A stretch of 30,992 nucleotides of DNA. It comes from DASVUC01 sp036387255 (GTDB taxonomy: Bacteria; Planctomycetota; Phycisphaerae; Tepidisphaerales; Tepidisphaeraceae). Location: the NCBI GenBank assembly GCA_036387255.1, contig DASVUC010000113.1, forward strand, positions 1-30,992, given 5' to 3'. Position numbers and translations under genes: made by a program. Within the stretch, counting starts at the first letter, position 1. Each line of letters opens with the position of its first letter. Positions 8,201-16,074 of the stretch are shown here, in pieces. Under the pieces are notes generated by a model. That model did not search any database, was not told where the DNA came from, and saw only the letters and a list, made by a program, of their open reading frames with translations.

Positions 8201-10286
8201 CCACGCCGCCCGACCGATACAGCCCGCCGGTGTTCACGCTGTCGGTGTCGTTGTAAGCGACGCCCGGTCCACCGTAGTCGAAATCTTCCACGTCAAAGGC
8301 CACTTCGCCGTTGTCGATGCGGATCGGGCTCGAGCGGAAGGGCGTCTGCGTCACGTCCCCCATTGCTTCCTTCAGCGCCGCTGCCTGCGGCTGATAGCCT
8401 TCCTGGAGCGCGTAGTCCCGCGGGGTCTTGTTGCTGAAGTCCTTGATGTTGGCATTTGCGCCGGCGCGAAGAAGGGCGTTGACGAAGGAGGGATCCTGTG
8501 ACCCAAGGATGTCGAGGATCTGCCCGTTCCAGGCCGCGTAGTGCAGCGGCGTTCGACCCGCGTTGTCCTGCACGTTGATGTTCGCGCCCGCGCCGACGAG
8601 CACATTGATCTTCTGCTCCGGCACATAATGTGGCGTAGCGTCAACCGGGGGCGGTTCCCACTGATGCAACGTCGACGTGATCAGGTGCAGCGCGGTCTGA
8701 CCCTGGTTGTTCTTCAGGTTCACGTTCGCGCCAGCGGCAATCAGGCGCCGCATGGTTTCGACGGAGCCCCCGCTCGGGGAGGCGGCAGCGTACATCAGTG
8801 CTGTCCAGCCGGTGGCGTCCTTGAAGTTCGGATCGATCCCTTCCGAGAGCAGCCCGGCGACCCACGCCCAGTTGCCCTGGAGCGCTGCGTTCAGCATCGC
8901 ATGGGTTTTGTCGGTGCTGGCGTCAGCGTACTTCGCGGGATACCACTGATCCGGCACCGCAATCGGACCGGGGGTTCGGCCAGTGGCGATGGGAACGTAA
9001 TCCGGCGCGCTGTAGAGGGTAACGATGCTCTGCCCCGGGATGTTGAGCGAGAGCGCCCCGCCACTGACGTTTACGTTGCCGAGCTTCACCGCATTTTCAG
9101 TCTGGCTCGTGCGGTATTGCTTGAAGGTGGTAGGGAGGCTCGTCCCACCGAGAGAGAAGTCCACGCTCGAAGCAGTGGTGTTCTGATTGATTGCAACGAT
9201 GGTGACGTTGCCCGTGGCATTGTCGCGGAAGGCGACCACTTGGAGGTTCGGATCAGAGCTCTGGACGTCAACGCGCTTCATCCCGGGGCGGATGTAGCGC
9301 GTGTACTGCTCCATCGCGTAAAACTTGGAATTGGGCTGGCCCGTGGCCATCAGACCGCGGTTGGATTCGGGATCGGTGAATTGCCAGTACAGATATTCCG
9401 AGGCATTAGCGAGGGTGAGACCTTTGTAAAGGTTCTCCGCCATCCGAATGCCGGCGTGGGTGAAATCGTCAGGCTCTCCGTTGCCGGTTTCGCCCGAGGT
9501 TTCCGTTTGCCAGAACGGCTTGTTGTACTGCTTGATGCTGTTTGCAAACTCGTTCCACTGCGAACCGTAGGTGTGGCCGGCAATGGCGCCGAGGTAGCCG
9601 GCGGTTTCCGGGTCGTTCATCGTCGGGCCGAAGTTCCAATCAACGCGATACCCGCCGAAGTTCAAATCCTCCATGCCGACGATCTTGGTGGTGATGCCCT
9701 CGGCGGTGAACTTGCGCCCAACCGCGCGGATCAGCTCACGCATCTGCTCGGGCGTGTACACGGTGGATGCATACGGCTCGTTGAACCACGGCTCGTTCTG
9801 GAGCGAGATGGCTTTAATGTCGATGCCGAAGTCGCGCTTGGCAGAGATGACGACACCCGCGACGTATTCCGCAAACTCCGCGCGCATCTCAGGCTTCACC
9901 GTGCCGCCCATCACGAGCGCGTTGTTTGTCTTCATCCACCAGGGCGCGGTCCAGAGCGTGGCGAGGAAGTTGTTGACGCCGCGATCCTTCAGCCCCTGGG
10001 CCACGGACATGATCGGCTTGAGCGAGTCGTTGTTGAACTTGCTCCAGTCGAACGTGTTGGGATCGGCATTGTCGTTGGCCGGTTCGAAGGTGGGGAGGAT
10101 GGGAATACGCGCGGCCGTGGGGCCCAGCTCCGCGATGCGGTCGTAGAACCAGGGCTGCTGGTATTCCCACATCATGTAGTCCGCGTTGATCGCCGCCCCC
10201 AGGCCTTCCACAGTTTGAAACTGGGTGTTGGTGTTGATGGCGACGGTCGAGAGCAACTGACGCGATTCGAGCTTCTCAATGTTCAT
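5214..10286 (-). CDS. Giant exported GH30 glycoside hydrolase with ankyrin repeats, five CBM6 modules and DNRLRE/CBM96-like tail
   Basis: 1690 residues. Residues 6-13 read LESRQLLS, the N-terminal export-associated motif typical of planctomycetes. Residues 20-430 form a GH30 (glucosylceramidase/xylanase/glucanase) barrel with side domain: the acid/base is probably E165 in LQNEPWF and the nucleophile E262 in WQTETSG. Residues 455-645 hold four to five ankyrin repeats (GWTALMYAAA, GQTALHL, GRTPLHYAA, NKTPRDYAL). Five CBM6-type jelly rolls follow (about 660-810, 850-997, 1020-1172, 1195-1346, 1370-1522), each with a VEDFD/QAENFD-type start and a GEWLEYT strand; 16 prolines (818-833) separate the first two. 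Residues 1525-1690 match a DNRLRE/CBM96-type domain (YLKFDLSG, WDITSFLQ). It should bind and cut a beta-linked polysaccharide outside the cell; the polymer cannot be told. No Shine-Dalgarno precedes the ATG. Confidence 0.9.
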   Translation of the reverse strand: MNIEKLESRQLLSTVAINTNTQFQTVEGLGAAINADYMMWEYQQPWFYDRIAELGPTAARIPILPTFEPANDNADPNTFDWSKFNNDSLKPIMSVAQGLKDRGVNNFLATLWTAPWWMKTNNALVMGGTVKPEMRAEFAEYVAGVVISAKRDFGIDIKAISLQNEPWFNEPYASTVYTPEQMRELIRAVGRKFTAEGITTKIVGMEDLNFGGYRVDWNFGPTMNDPETAGYLGAIAGHTYGSQWNEFANSIKQYNKPFWQTETSGETGNGEPDDFTHAGIRMAENLYKGLTLANASEYLYWQFTDPESNRGLMATGQPNSKFYAMEQYTRYIRPGMKRVDVQSSDPNLQVVAFRDNATGNVTIVAINQNTTASSVDFSLGGTSLPTTFKQYRTSQTENAVKLGNVNVSGGALSLNIPGQSIVTLYSAPDYVPIATGRTPGPIAVPDQWYPAKYADASTDKTHAMLNAALQGNWAWVAGLLSEGIDPNFKDATGWTALMYAAASPSGGSVETMRRLIAAGANVNLKNNQGQTALHLITSTLHQWEPPPVDATPHYVPEQKINVLVGAGANINVQDNAGRTPLHYAAWNGQILDILGSQDPSFVNALLRAGANANIKDFSNKTPRDYALQEGYQPQAAALKEAMGDVTQTPFRSSPIRIDNGEVAFDVEDFDYGGPGVAYNDTDSVNTGGLYRSGGVDILKASDWYESYNVTNTRPGEWLEYSTFFNRGGTYDLKFRVASATGGGTFHLEVDGVNVTGPLTMPNMGGDQNWYDLKKTGVNITGGNHVLKLAFDTAVGAASIGSFNAINIIPVSVGGPVSPPPPPPPPPPPPPPPPAGGQTPYLGSAYEVNNAVTTFIQAEDFDNGGEGVAYHDVDNSNQGSQYRQSGVDIEKVSNDEGQYNVGWTSGGEWLEYTIDVRNSAKYDIAFRVASLVDGGKFHAEIDGVNVTGDMFIPNTGGWQTWTTVMKPGVALSSGQHVLRLAMDGGGGNFNYIKINVIDETQQPPPGGQTPFTPGGQPHGADSNGVYTIQAEDYDKGGQNIAYNDLDPANQGGSYRFEGVDIQTLSNDTGTYNVGWTRAGEWLEYTFFVNNPGTYDLGFRVASAVSGATFHAEIDGVNVTGSLSMPNTGDYQKWTTVKKSGVNLTAGIRILRLAMDTGAANSSVGNYNYITLTPTTVQPPPPTGQTPFKGSPFAVGASAPATIQVEDFDNGGENVAYHDLTQTNQPGQYRGSEGVDIETIANDSGSFNVGYALAGEWLEYTINVADAGAYDLAFRVAAAASGGKFHAEIDGVDVTGSLTLPNTGGWQSWQTVTKSGVNLTSGQHILRLSMDTNGGSGYVGNFNYMTVTKAGVVQPPPTGQTPYGGVAFNIGSSATSTLQAENFDEGGQGVAFNDLTPDNQGTKYRNTAVDIETVANDTGGYNIGYTPAGEWLEYTVNIAQSGNYTLGFRVASNGQGGNFHLEVDGTNVTGALTVPNTLGWQNWQTLTKNAVFLPAGQHVLRLVMDSVGPTGNVGNFNYINFTPTNVAPQPVTVLSSVSALVQDGSGADTNSGGLSTIQVKTYTTAGTNRQSYLKFDLSGVSTINTAKLQLFGSLNADGSVPVGVYTSTNNWDENTLTWNNKPGTSTSPIVTATVNSTSQGWTEWDITSFLQTEKAAGRNVVTLVLKGTTNATPVAIFKSDDAASNLPQIVIT
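5712..8309 (-). repeat. Five tandem CBM6-coding modules
   Basis: Five units of roughly 450-530 bp each encode the same order of motifs: an acidic start (EDFD or ENFD), YND/YHD, a VDI segment, GEWLEYT, FRVAS, FH-E-DG-NVTG, PN, and a final HVLRL-MD strand. Modules 2-5 are joined by short linkers ending GGQTP or TGQTP. They arose by internal duplication, and the DNA copies remain similar enough to recombine. Confidence 0.8.
7788..7835 (-). repeat. 16-codon proline tract (CCN repeat)
   Basis: Sixteen consecutive proline codons (mixed CCG, CCT, CCA and CCC) encode residues 818-833, a stiff linker between CBM6 modules 1 and 2. The mixed codons argue for selection on the protein rather than a recent microsatellite expansion, but the tract could still slip in replication. 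Ribosomes would probably stall there without EF-P. Confidence 0.85.
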
Positions 10287-10560
10287 AAGGGTTTTGCACT
10301 AAAGACGGAAAGGGACGGTCAGGCGCATCAGGCAAAGTTGCCGCACCACACGGGGCCAGACCGGGCTCCTCCATTCGAGTGGGGAAATCAACGGCACCTA
10401 CTTATAGACACGCAGGAGCCCATTGTTCAGCGAACAGACGAATTTTGGCTAGAGAAAATCGCGGGTCAGCAAGATGCCGAACAACAGGCGCCACCACCCC
10501 AGCGGGCTCACGTGCAATCGCAGTGCGGACTAACGCCCCAAGTCGCTGATCTGGATGAAG

Positions 10561-11844
10561 TTACAGCCGCTCCGCAGCGACAAGATCTTCATAATTTTCC
10601 CGCTTGCGGATCACCTGATAGGCGCTGCCGTCCACCAGCACCTCGGCGACACGAGGCCGGTTGTTGTAGTTGGAACTCATGGCAAAGCCATACGCCCCGG
10701 CAGTGAAGACCGCCAGCAGATCGCCGCGCTTCACACTGGGCAGACTTCTGCCCTTGGCCAGGTAATCCCCCGATTCGCAAATCGGACCAACCACATCAAC
10801 CGTTTCCCCTCCGACGATCTCGTAGTCGCGGCGACGATCGCCATTAAGATTCGCCTCGTCCGGCTTCACCGGCCAGATGTGGTGATAGCTTTCGTAAAGC
10901 GTCGGACGGATGAGGTCATTCATGCCGGCGTCCACGATCACAAACCGCATCTCGCCCGACGATTTCCGATAGAGAACGCGCGTGAGAACGATGCCCGCGT
11001 TGCCGGCAATGTAGCGCCCTGGCTCGAATGCGATGCGATACGGTTTGCCTTTCAGAAGCGGAACAAGCGCCTTCGCATGCTCGGTGACGGGCAGCGCCTG
11101 ATCCGGCCGCTCGTAGTTGACGCCATAACCGCCGCCGACGTCGAACCATTCGATCTGGTGACCGCGCTTGGTGAGGCGGTCGATCAGGTCGACCACTTTT
11201 GTGACGGCATCCACGTACGGCTGAATGAGATAGATGGGCGAGCCGATGTGCGTGTGGACCCCAGCGATGCGGAGGTTCTTAAGGTTGCGGTACTGATCGA
11301 ACACCCGCTCCGCGCGCTCAATGTCGACGCCGAATTTATTCCCCTTCTTGCCCGTGGTGGTCTTGGCGTGCGTCTTCGGATCAACGTCAGGATTCACGCG
11401 GATCGCGCCGACCGCTTGCTTCCCGATGGAGGCGGCGACGCGGTCGATGTTCTCGATCTCTTCTTCGCTCTCGAGATTAAAGGCGGCGATGCCAACGTTG
11501 ATCGCGTCGGCGATTTCCCGGTCGGTCTTACCGACGCCGGCATAAATCATCTTCTTGGGGTCACCCCCAGCCTGGATGGCGCGAAAAAGCTCCCCGCCGC
11601 TGGTGACGTCAAAGCCGCACCCCTCCGCCGCCAGGATTCGGCAGATGTTGATGTTGCCGCAGCTCTTGATCGAGTAGCAGATGGTTGGATTCAATTCCGC
11701 AAACGCGTCTCGAAACTGGCGGTAGTGGTGGAGGAAGGTAGCCTTGGAATAGACGTAACAGGCGGTGCCGACTTCGCGGGCGATCTTCTCCGCCGGCACA
11801 TCCTCGCAATACAACTCGCCGTTCTTGTACTTGAAAAAGTCCAT
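10561..11844 (-). CDS. lysA: Diaminopimelate decarboxylase
   Basis: A 427-residue fold-type-III PLP enzyme making L-lysine from meso-diaminopimelate, the last step of lysine synthesis. K60 in CYSIKSCGN is the PLP lysine (many LysA have YAxKAN here). HTHIGS, GGGYG and EPGRYIAGNAG form the phosphate-binding and barrel motifs, and CESGDYLAKGR supplies the active-site cysteine and substrate contacts from the neighbouring subunit. Length is normal for the family. AAGGA stands only 2 nt from the ATG, a poor spacing. It follows the GT41 gene on the same strand after about 80 bp. The 274 bp between its stop and the GH30 start hold no gene that I can see. Confidence 0.93.
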   Translation of the reverse strand: MDFFKYKNGELYCEDVPAEKIAREVGTACYVYSKATFLHHYRQFRDAFAELNPTICYSIKSCGNINICRILAAEGCGFDVTSGGELFRAIQAGGDPKKMIYAGVGKTDREIADAINVGIAAFNLESEEEIENIDRVAASIGKQAVGAIRVNPDVDPKTHAKTTTGKKGNKFGVDIERAERVFDQYRNLKNLRIAGVHTHIGSPIYLIQPYVDAVTKVVDLIDRLTKRGHQIEWFDVGGGYGVNYERPDQALPVTEHAKALVPLLKGKPYRIAFEPGRYIAGNAGIVLTRVLYRKSSGEMRFVIVDAGMNDLIRPTLYESYHHIWPVKPDEANLNGDRRRDYEIVGGETVDVVGPICESGDYLAKGRSLPSVKRGDLLAVFTAGAYGFAMSSNYNNRPRVAEVLVDGSAYQVIRKRENYEDLVAAERL

Positions 11845-11924
11845 AATCCTTGGGGTAAAGAGGGTGGGATGATAGGGGAGCGGCCGCGTTTTTTGTAGGG
11901 GAGCTGCCCGCGCCGTCAGTCATG

Positions 11925-13601
11925 TCATAGATTGATTTCCACGGCCGGTTCGTTGCGGCACCAGCGGTGCCACATGCTCCGGTAAGCGCTTTCAAGAGAG
12001 GTGGTGAGGGCGGGAACGTCGCTCAGGGCACTGGTGAGCAGTTTCGACCGGAGCGTTTTGCGAAGTTCCCCGAGCGCGGGAAGATCGGCTGCCAGAGTTG
12101 TTGCGATGTTGATGTACTCATCAGGCGTGCCCGCGATGAGGTGGGGCAGGTTGAGATTGTGGAGGATGCTCGAGCCCCCGCGCGAAACGGTCCGGTCCCC
12201 GGTGAGGGTGATCACCGCCACGCCCATGTACGCAGCATCCAGCGTCGTTGCGCCGCCGTTGAAGGGGAAGCTGTCGAGCCCAATGTCAATCAGGTGATAG
12301 TCCTGGAGGTAGTTCGTGTACCGGCTTGAGGGGGCGAAGTCGACGCGATCGAGGGGAACACCGTTGCTCGCAAACCAGTTCGGCATCTCCCGGTTGTTCT
12401 CGATGCCGCCGGGAACGAGGACGCGCAGGCGTGCCCCCGGGATACGCTGGAGGATCTTCGACCAGACGGCAAGGATCTCGTCATTGACCTTCGCGATACT
12501 GTTGTAGCAGCCGAAGGTGATGTGGCCGCGAGTGCTCGCCGGCAGCTCGTTCACGTCGACGGCAATGTCCGGCGTGGGGAAGCACCAGTAGCAATCGCGC
12601 AAACGCACCAGCGCCTCGGTGTGCTGCGCTTCTGTGGCTCCCGGCGGATCGAAGTAGCGGTCGGTGATGCGGTAGTCCATGGCGCGCATGCCGGTGGTGG
12701 CGGGGTATCCAAGGTAGGTAACTTGGAGCGGTGCAGGCTTGCGCGCAAAGACCGGAAGGCGGTTGATGCCGCTGTGCGCGGAGAGATCGATGAGGATGTC
12801 GATCTGGTCGTGGCGAACTTGCTCCGCAACCCGATCGTGAGCGATCCCGGTGATCCTGCGCCAATGGTCGGCGGCTGCGCGAATCTTCTCCGTGACTTGA
12901 TCTTCCCGCCGAGCGTCGGAGTAGCAAAACACCTCCACGTTTTGCCGGTCGTGCCGGGCGAGAATCGGCTGGATGAACCGCCCTAGAACGTGACCCCAGA
13001 AATCCTGCGAGACATAGCCGATGCGCAGCCGGCGATGGGGGTTACGGTCGTTCGTGTGCGGCGCAGCCTTCGCCGTCAGCGGGTCCGCCATCGCCGACGC
13101 CCAGCGCCGATGCTCGTTGGCGATCGCCTGTGCGTCGAGCTTGGGATGCAGCCAGAGGGTGAACAGCAGCGAGCTTGCGCCCGCCGAGTCGGGAACACCC
13201 GCCACGCGCTTGAAAGCGTCGAGGGCGGGATCAAGCTTCCCCTGCATACGCAGGCAGTTGCCGAGCTGGATCCACGCGTCGACGAGACGCGGATCCAGCG
13301 ACGTCGCGCGGCGGAGGGCGGCGATGGCGTCATCGACGCGCAACTGCTCCCGGAGCGCGTTACCCAGGTTGTAGTGATAGATCGCCACATTGGGCTCAAG
13401 CGCCGCCGAACGACGCATCAAATCGATGCCTTCACCGCTTCTGCCAGTTTGGTGCAATACGAGGCCGAGGAAGTGGAGGGCGTCCGCATTGCTCGGCTGC
13501 TGCGCGAGGACGCTGCGATACGCGGCCTCGGCGGCCGCGAAGTTCCCCTGCGCCTGCTGCGCGAGCGCGTCGTCAAGCTTGCGGTCAATTGCTGATGCCA
13601 T
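11925..13601 (-). CDS. TPR-containing SPINDLY/OGT-like glycosyltransferase (GT41)
   Basis: 558 residues. Residues about 10-135 hold three to four tetratricopeptide repeats (YRSVLAQQPSNADALHFLG, YHYNLGNAL, AWIQLGNCL). The rest is a GT41 catalytic region: RIGYVSQDFWGH with the conserved histidine H204, FGCYNSIAKVND with the donor-binding lysine, and DSFPFNGGATTLDAAYMGV. Eukaryotic relatives are OGT (O-GlcNAc) and SPINDLY (O-fucose), acting on Ser/Thr of proteins; bacterial members also glycosylate proteins in the cytoplasm. The short TPR domain is typical of bacteria. Start at 13601 is chosen because it lies 7 nt after the upstream stop with GAGG before it; the 13640 codon would overlap the neighbour. 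It probably shares an operon with the isomerase-like gene and perhaps lysA. Confidence 0.88.
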   Translation of the reverse strand: MASAIDRKLDDALAQQAQGNFAAAEAAYRSVLAQQPSNADALHFLGLVLHQTGRSGEGIDLMRRSAALEPNVAIYHYNLGNALREQLRVDDAIAALRRATSLDPRLVDAWIQLGNCLRMQGKLDPALDAFKRVAGVPDSAGASSLLFTLWLHPKLDAQAIANEHRRWASAMADPLTAKAAPHTNDRNPHRRLRIGYVSQDFWGHVLGRFIQPILARHDRQNVEVFCYSDARREDQVTEKIRAAADHWRRITGIAHDRVAEQVRHDQIDILIDLSAHSGINRLPVFARKPAPLQVTYLGYPATTGMRAMDYRITDRYFDPPGATEAQHTEALVRLRDCYWCFPTPDIAVDVNELPASTRGHITFGCYNSIAKVNDEILAVWSKILQRIPGARLRVLVPGGIENNREMPNWFASNGVPLDRVDFAPSSRYTNYLQDYHLIDIGLDSFPFNGGATTLDAAYMGVAVITLTGDRTVSRGGSSILHNLNLPHLIAGTPDEYINIATTLAADLPALGELRKTLRSKLLTSALSDVPALTTSLESAYRSMWHRWCRNEPAVEINL

Positions 13602-13608
13602 CCAAACC

Positions 13609-14460
13609 TCACGCGCGGAGCATCGGCTCAAGGTGATCAAAGGCCAGCTTCGCGACGCCGGCGGCGGTAGTCTCGTATGGATAAAGCTCCACGGTCACCC
13701 AGCCGCTGTAGTTGATCTCCTCGAGCGCCTCGAAGATTTCCGCAAACCGGATGGCGCCTTTCCCAGGCGTGAGGTGCTGGTGCACGCGGTTGCTGCCAAT
13801 ATCTTCAAGATGGACGTGAGCCACTTCCTCAGGCATGGCTCGGATGACCGCCGCCGGATCTTCGCCCACGCAGAACAGATGGCCCACGTCGCAGTTCATC
13901 CTGATCGAGCTTTCGCCAGCGAAGAACTGCTGTTTAAACTGGCGGTATTCCTCCGCCGTCTCGATGAACAAGCCAGGCTCCGGCTCAATAGCGAGCACCA
14001 CGCCGAACTCCTGAGCCATCGGCAGCACCTTGCTCAATCCCTCTGCAAACCGCTCCCCCGCGAGCGCACGACCAATGGTGGTGCCAATGAGCGGCCCACC
14101 GGGCTGGAGGCTCATCGTCTTTGCGCCAAACTCCTTCGCAAGCTCCAGGCAAGCCATCGTGTGAATCACGCGCTGGTCGCGCTTCTTCCAATCGTCTTCG
14201 ATCCAGGTCGGGTGATAGGTGTCGCCGAGGGCAAACAGAGTGAACGCGTTGATGTTGGAGACGCCCAACCGGCGAGACGCGATCAGGTTCTTCACCGCCT
14301 GCCGGCGCTCCCGCGGCATGTCGGGCGGGTAAGCGTGGGGAACGTCCGCCATCAGCTCCACCCCGCTATAGCCAATGTCCGCGATCGCCGAGATCGCCTG
14401 CTCGAGCGTGTTTTTCTTGAAGGCGTTGGTGGAGAAGGCGAGGTTGCGCATCGCCGCCAT
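13609..14460 (-). CDS. Sugar phosphate isomerase/epimerase-like TIM barrel protein
   Basis: A 283-residue xylose-isomerase-like (AP-endonuclease-2 family) barrel. Probable metal ligands lie in AIEPEPG, NCDVGHLF, HVHLEDI and VELYPYE. Family members interconvert sugars or sugar acids, or act on inositol derivatives; the substrate here is unknown. It ends 7 nt before the GT41 gene, so the two are probably co-transcribed. It may supply a sugar for glycosylation, but that is only inference. Two starts are possible, 14460 (MAAMRN) and 14451 (MRNLAFSTN). The second fits the family's usual beginning, and a palindromic repeat abuts the first. No Shine-Dalgarno helps to decide. Confidence 0.82.
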   Translation of the reverse strand: MAAMRNLAFSTNAFKKNTLEQAISAIADIGYSGVELMADVPHAYPPDMPRERRQAVKNLIASRRLGVSNINAFTLFALGDTYHPTWIEDDWKKRDQRVIHTMACLELAKEFGAKTMSLQPGGPLIGTTIGRALAGERFAEGLSKVLPMAQEFGVVLAIEPEPGLFIETAEEYRQFKQQFFAGESSIRMNCDVGHLFCVGEDPAAVIRAMPEEVAHVHLEDIGSNRVHQHLTPGKGAIRFAEIFEALEEINYSGWVTVELYPYETTAAGVAKLAFDHLEPMLRA

Positions 14461-14461
14461 T

Positions 14462-14487
14462 GTAGGGGCGACGCCTGCGCCGCCCTA
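14462..14487. repeat. Dispersed GTAGGGGCGACGCCTGCG repeat, second copy
   Basis: The core GTAGGGGCGACGCCTGCG is identical to 3066-3083. It lies between the divergent starts of the isomerase-like and PurM-like genes, within a 72-bp gap, and directly touches the codon at 14460. Confidence 0.65.
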
Positions 14488-14532
14488 GCCCACATTGACC
14501 CTGCGCGTCCCATCTTCTACAACCAGCCCGGA

Positions 14533-15633
14533 ATGTCCCTGAGCTACGAATCTTCCGGCGTGCGCTACGATTCGCTGGACGCCTTCAAGCGGCTCTGCCA
14601 GCGCGAGGCGTCAACCACCTTGTCCGCCCTCAAGCTGCACGATCTCCAAGAGCCGGCGAAGATTCGCGGTGAATCCGCTTATCTGCTCGAAACGCCCGCA
14701 TCGTATCTCGCTCATGTCGAGGAGGGGCTGGGGACGAAGAACCTCGTCGCCGATGCGGTGCTGAAGCTGACGGGAAAATCGTTCTACGCCAGCATCGGGA
14801 TCGACACGGTCGCCACAATCGTGAACGATCTGGCCACGACCGGGGCGCTGCCCATTTCGGTGGCAATGCATGCCGCGGTAGGGGACTCGGCATGGTTTGA
14901 TGAGCCTCAACGCGCAGAGGATCTGGCGCGCGGGTTTGCGGAAGGATGCCGCCAGGCGGAGGCTGTTTGGGGAGGCGGGGAGACGCCGGCGCTGAAAGGA
15001 ATCGTCAACCCCGAGACGATCGTGCTCGCGGGGAGCGCGATCGGCGTGATCTCGCCGAAGTCGAACCGCATCATGGGGAACATTGCTGAGGGTGATGCGA
15101 TCGTCTTCCTCGCTTCATCAGGCGTGCAGACCAACGGGCTGACCCTGTGCCGGGCGCTGGCCGACCAGTTGCCGCAGGGGTATCTGACCGAGATGTCCGA
15201 TGGGCGGCTGTACGGCGAGGCGCTGCTGGACCCATCAATCATCTACGTCCGCTTCATCGCGGCGGCGCAGCGGGCGAACATTCGGATTAACTATGCAGCG
15301 CACATCACGGGGCACGGCTGGCGCAAGCTGATGCGGCATCCGGATCCGTTCGTATACCGCATCACGATCGTACGCCCGCCGCCGGCGGTCTTCGATTTCA
15401 TCAGCGACAAGGGCGGCGTCGACCGCCGCGAAATGTACGCGACCTTCAACATGGGCGCCGGATTCGCCCTGTACCTGCCCGCCGATCAGGTCGAGGCGGC
15501 GCTGCGGGTGGCCGCTGACAACAACTACGATGCCTGGCTGGCAGGGACAGTGGAAAAAGCAGGAATGCGAAAGGCAGTCGAGATTCCTCCTCTCGACATC
15601 ACCTTTGAAGCCGATACCCTTCAGGTCCGATGA
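14533..15633 (+). CDS. purM: PurM-like AIR synthase (phosphoribosylformylglycinamidine cyclo-ligase)
   Basis: 366 residues. AIR synthase closes the imidazole ring in purine synthesis using ATP. The opening SLSYESSGVRYDSLDAF parallels the SLSYKDAGVDIDAG start of PurM. GIDTVATIVNDL, FAEGCRQAEAVWGGGETPAL and SSGVQTNGLTLCR match the PurM pattern of dinucleotide and ATP-site motifs. The usual GTDGVGTK loop is replaced by EEGLGTKN, so this is a divergent member and the specific activity is less sure than the family. The ATG at 14533 is chosen because homology begins immediately there; the long open frame upstream is only the shadow of the minus-strand genes. No strong Shine-Dalgarno is seen. The STAS gene lies about 70 bp downstream. 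Confidence 0.82.
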   Translation: MSLSYESSGVRYDSLDAFKRLCQREASTTLSALKLHDLQEPAKIRGESAYLLETPASYLAHVEEGLGTKNLVADAVLKLTGKSFYASIGIDTVATIVNDLATTGALPISVAMHAAVGDSAWFDEPQRAEDLARGFAEGCRQAEAVWGGGETPALKGIVNPETIVLAGSAIGVISPKSNRIMGNIAEGDAIVFLASSGVQTNGLTLCRALADQLPQGYLTEMSDGRLYGEALLDPSIIYVRFIAAAQRANIRINYAAHITGHGWRKLMRHPDPFVYRITIVRPPPAVFDFISDKGGVDRREMYATFNMGAGFALYLPADQVEAALRVAADNNYDAWLAGTVEKAGMRKAVEIPPLDITFEADTLQVR

Positions 15634-15702
15634 GTGTGTCGCCTTGCTTCGGGTTCAACTCGTGCGCGTGATCCCGCGACGCAGCTGCTATTGAAGTTGA
15701 CG

Positions 15703-16065
15703 ATGGAATCCAGAATGAGCCAGTTTCTCACCGAGACGGAGGAGTCGGGGATCCGAGTCCTGGCGCTGGCGCTGCCGGAGCAGTTGGAAAGCTCCTGGTT
15801 CGATGATCTGAACAAGGAGATGCTCGGGGCGATCGACGCCCGGCCGGGGGATCGGTGGGTGCTTGATCTGTCGAATGTGGACTATATGGGGTCTACCCTG
15901 CTGGGGTTGATGGTGAACATCCGCCAGCGGATCAAGCAGGCGGGTGGACAACTTGCACTGTGCTGCATGTCCGAGCGGCTCGATGCCATCTTTCGGGCTT
16001 GCTCGCTGATCAACATTTTCACGATCTGCAAAACTCGGCAGCAGGCAATTCGAGACTTGCGCTGA
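15703..16065 (+). CDS. STAS-domain protein (anti-sigma factor antagonist type)
   Basis: 120 residues covering one STAS domain: WVLDLSNVDYMGSTLLGLMV, then RIKQAGGQLALCCM and LINIFTI. S64 in YMGS occupies the position phosphorylated by anti-sigma kinases in SpoIIAA-like proteins. Such proteins bind an anti-sigma factor or a stressosome-like partner; no kinase, phosphatase or sigma factor is nearby, so its partner is encoded elsewhere. ATGs at 15703 and 15715 are both plausible, and no strong Shine-Dalgarno separates them; the open frame back to 15634 carries no STAS homology. The gene converges with the TMTC-like gene, and a perfect 13-bp palindrome (GATCTTGAAGATC) covers the junction. Confidence 0.8.
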   Translation: MESRMSQFLTETEESGIRVLALALPEQLESSWFDDLNKEMLGAIDARPGDRWVLDLSNVDYMGSTLLGLMVNIRQRIKQAGGQLALCCMSERLDAIFRACSLINIFTICKTRQQAIRDLR

Positions 16066-16074
16066 TCTTGAAGA

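Noticed and set aside
5376..8501. Long plus-strand frames opposite the GH30 gene
   Set aside because: They are shadows of the biased codons of the GH30 gene, with no family resemblance and low-complexity composition.
10287..10560. Possible promoter or riboswitch upstream of the GH30 gene
   Set aside because: TATAAG occurs on the minus strand but no -35 at a good distance and no known riboswitch core could be recognised.
8541..10706. 721-codon plus-strand frame opposite the GH30 gene and the lysA end
   Set aside because: The composition is arginine/histidine-rich as in antisense frames, and it covers two well-supported minus-strand genes.
10555..11898. 447-codon plus-strand frame opposite lysA
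   Set aside because: lysA on the minus strand has all the family motifs; this frame is its shadow.
13390..14532. Long upstream extension of the PurM-like frame
   Set aside because: It is antisense to the GT41 and isomerase-like genes and has no recognisable protein; PurM similarity begins at 14533.
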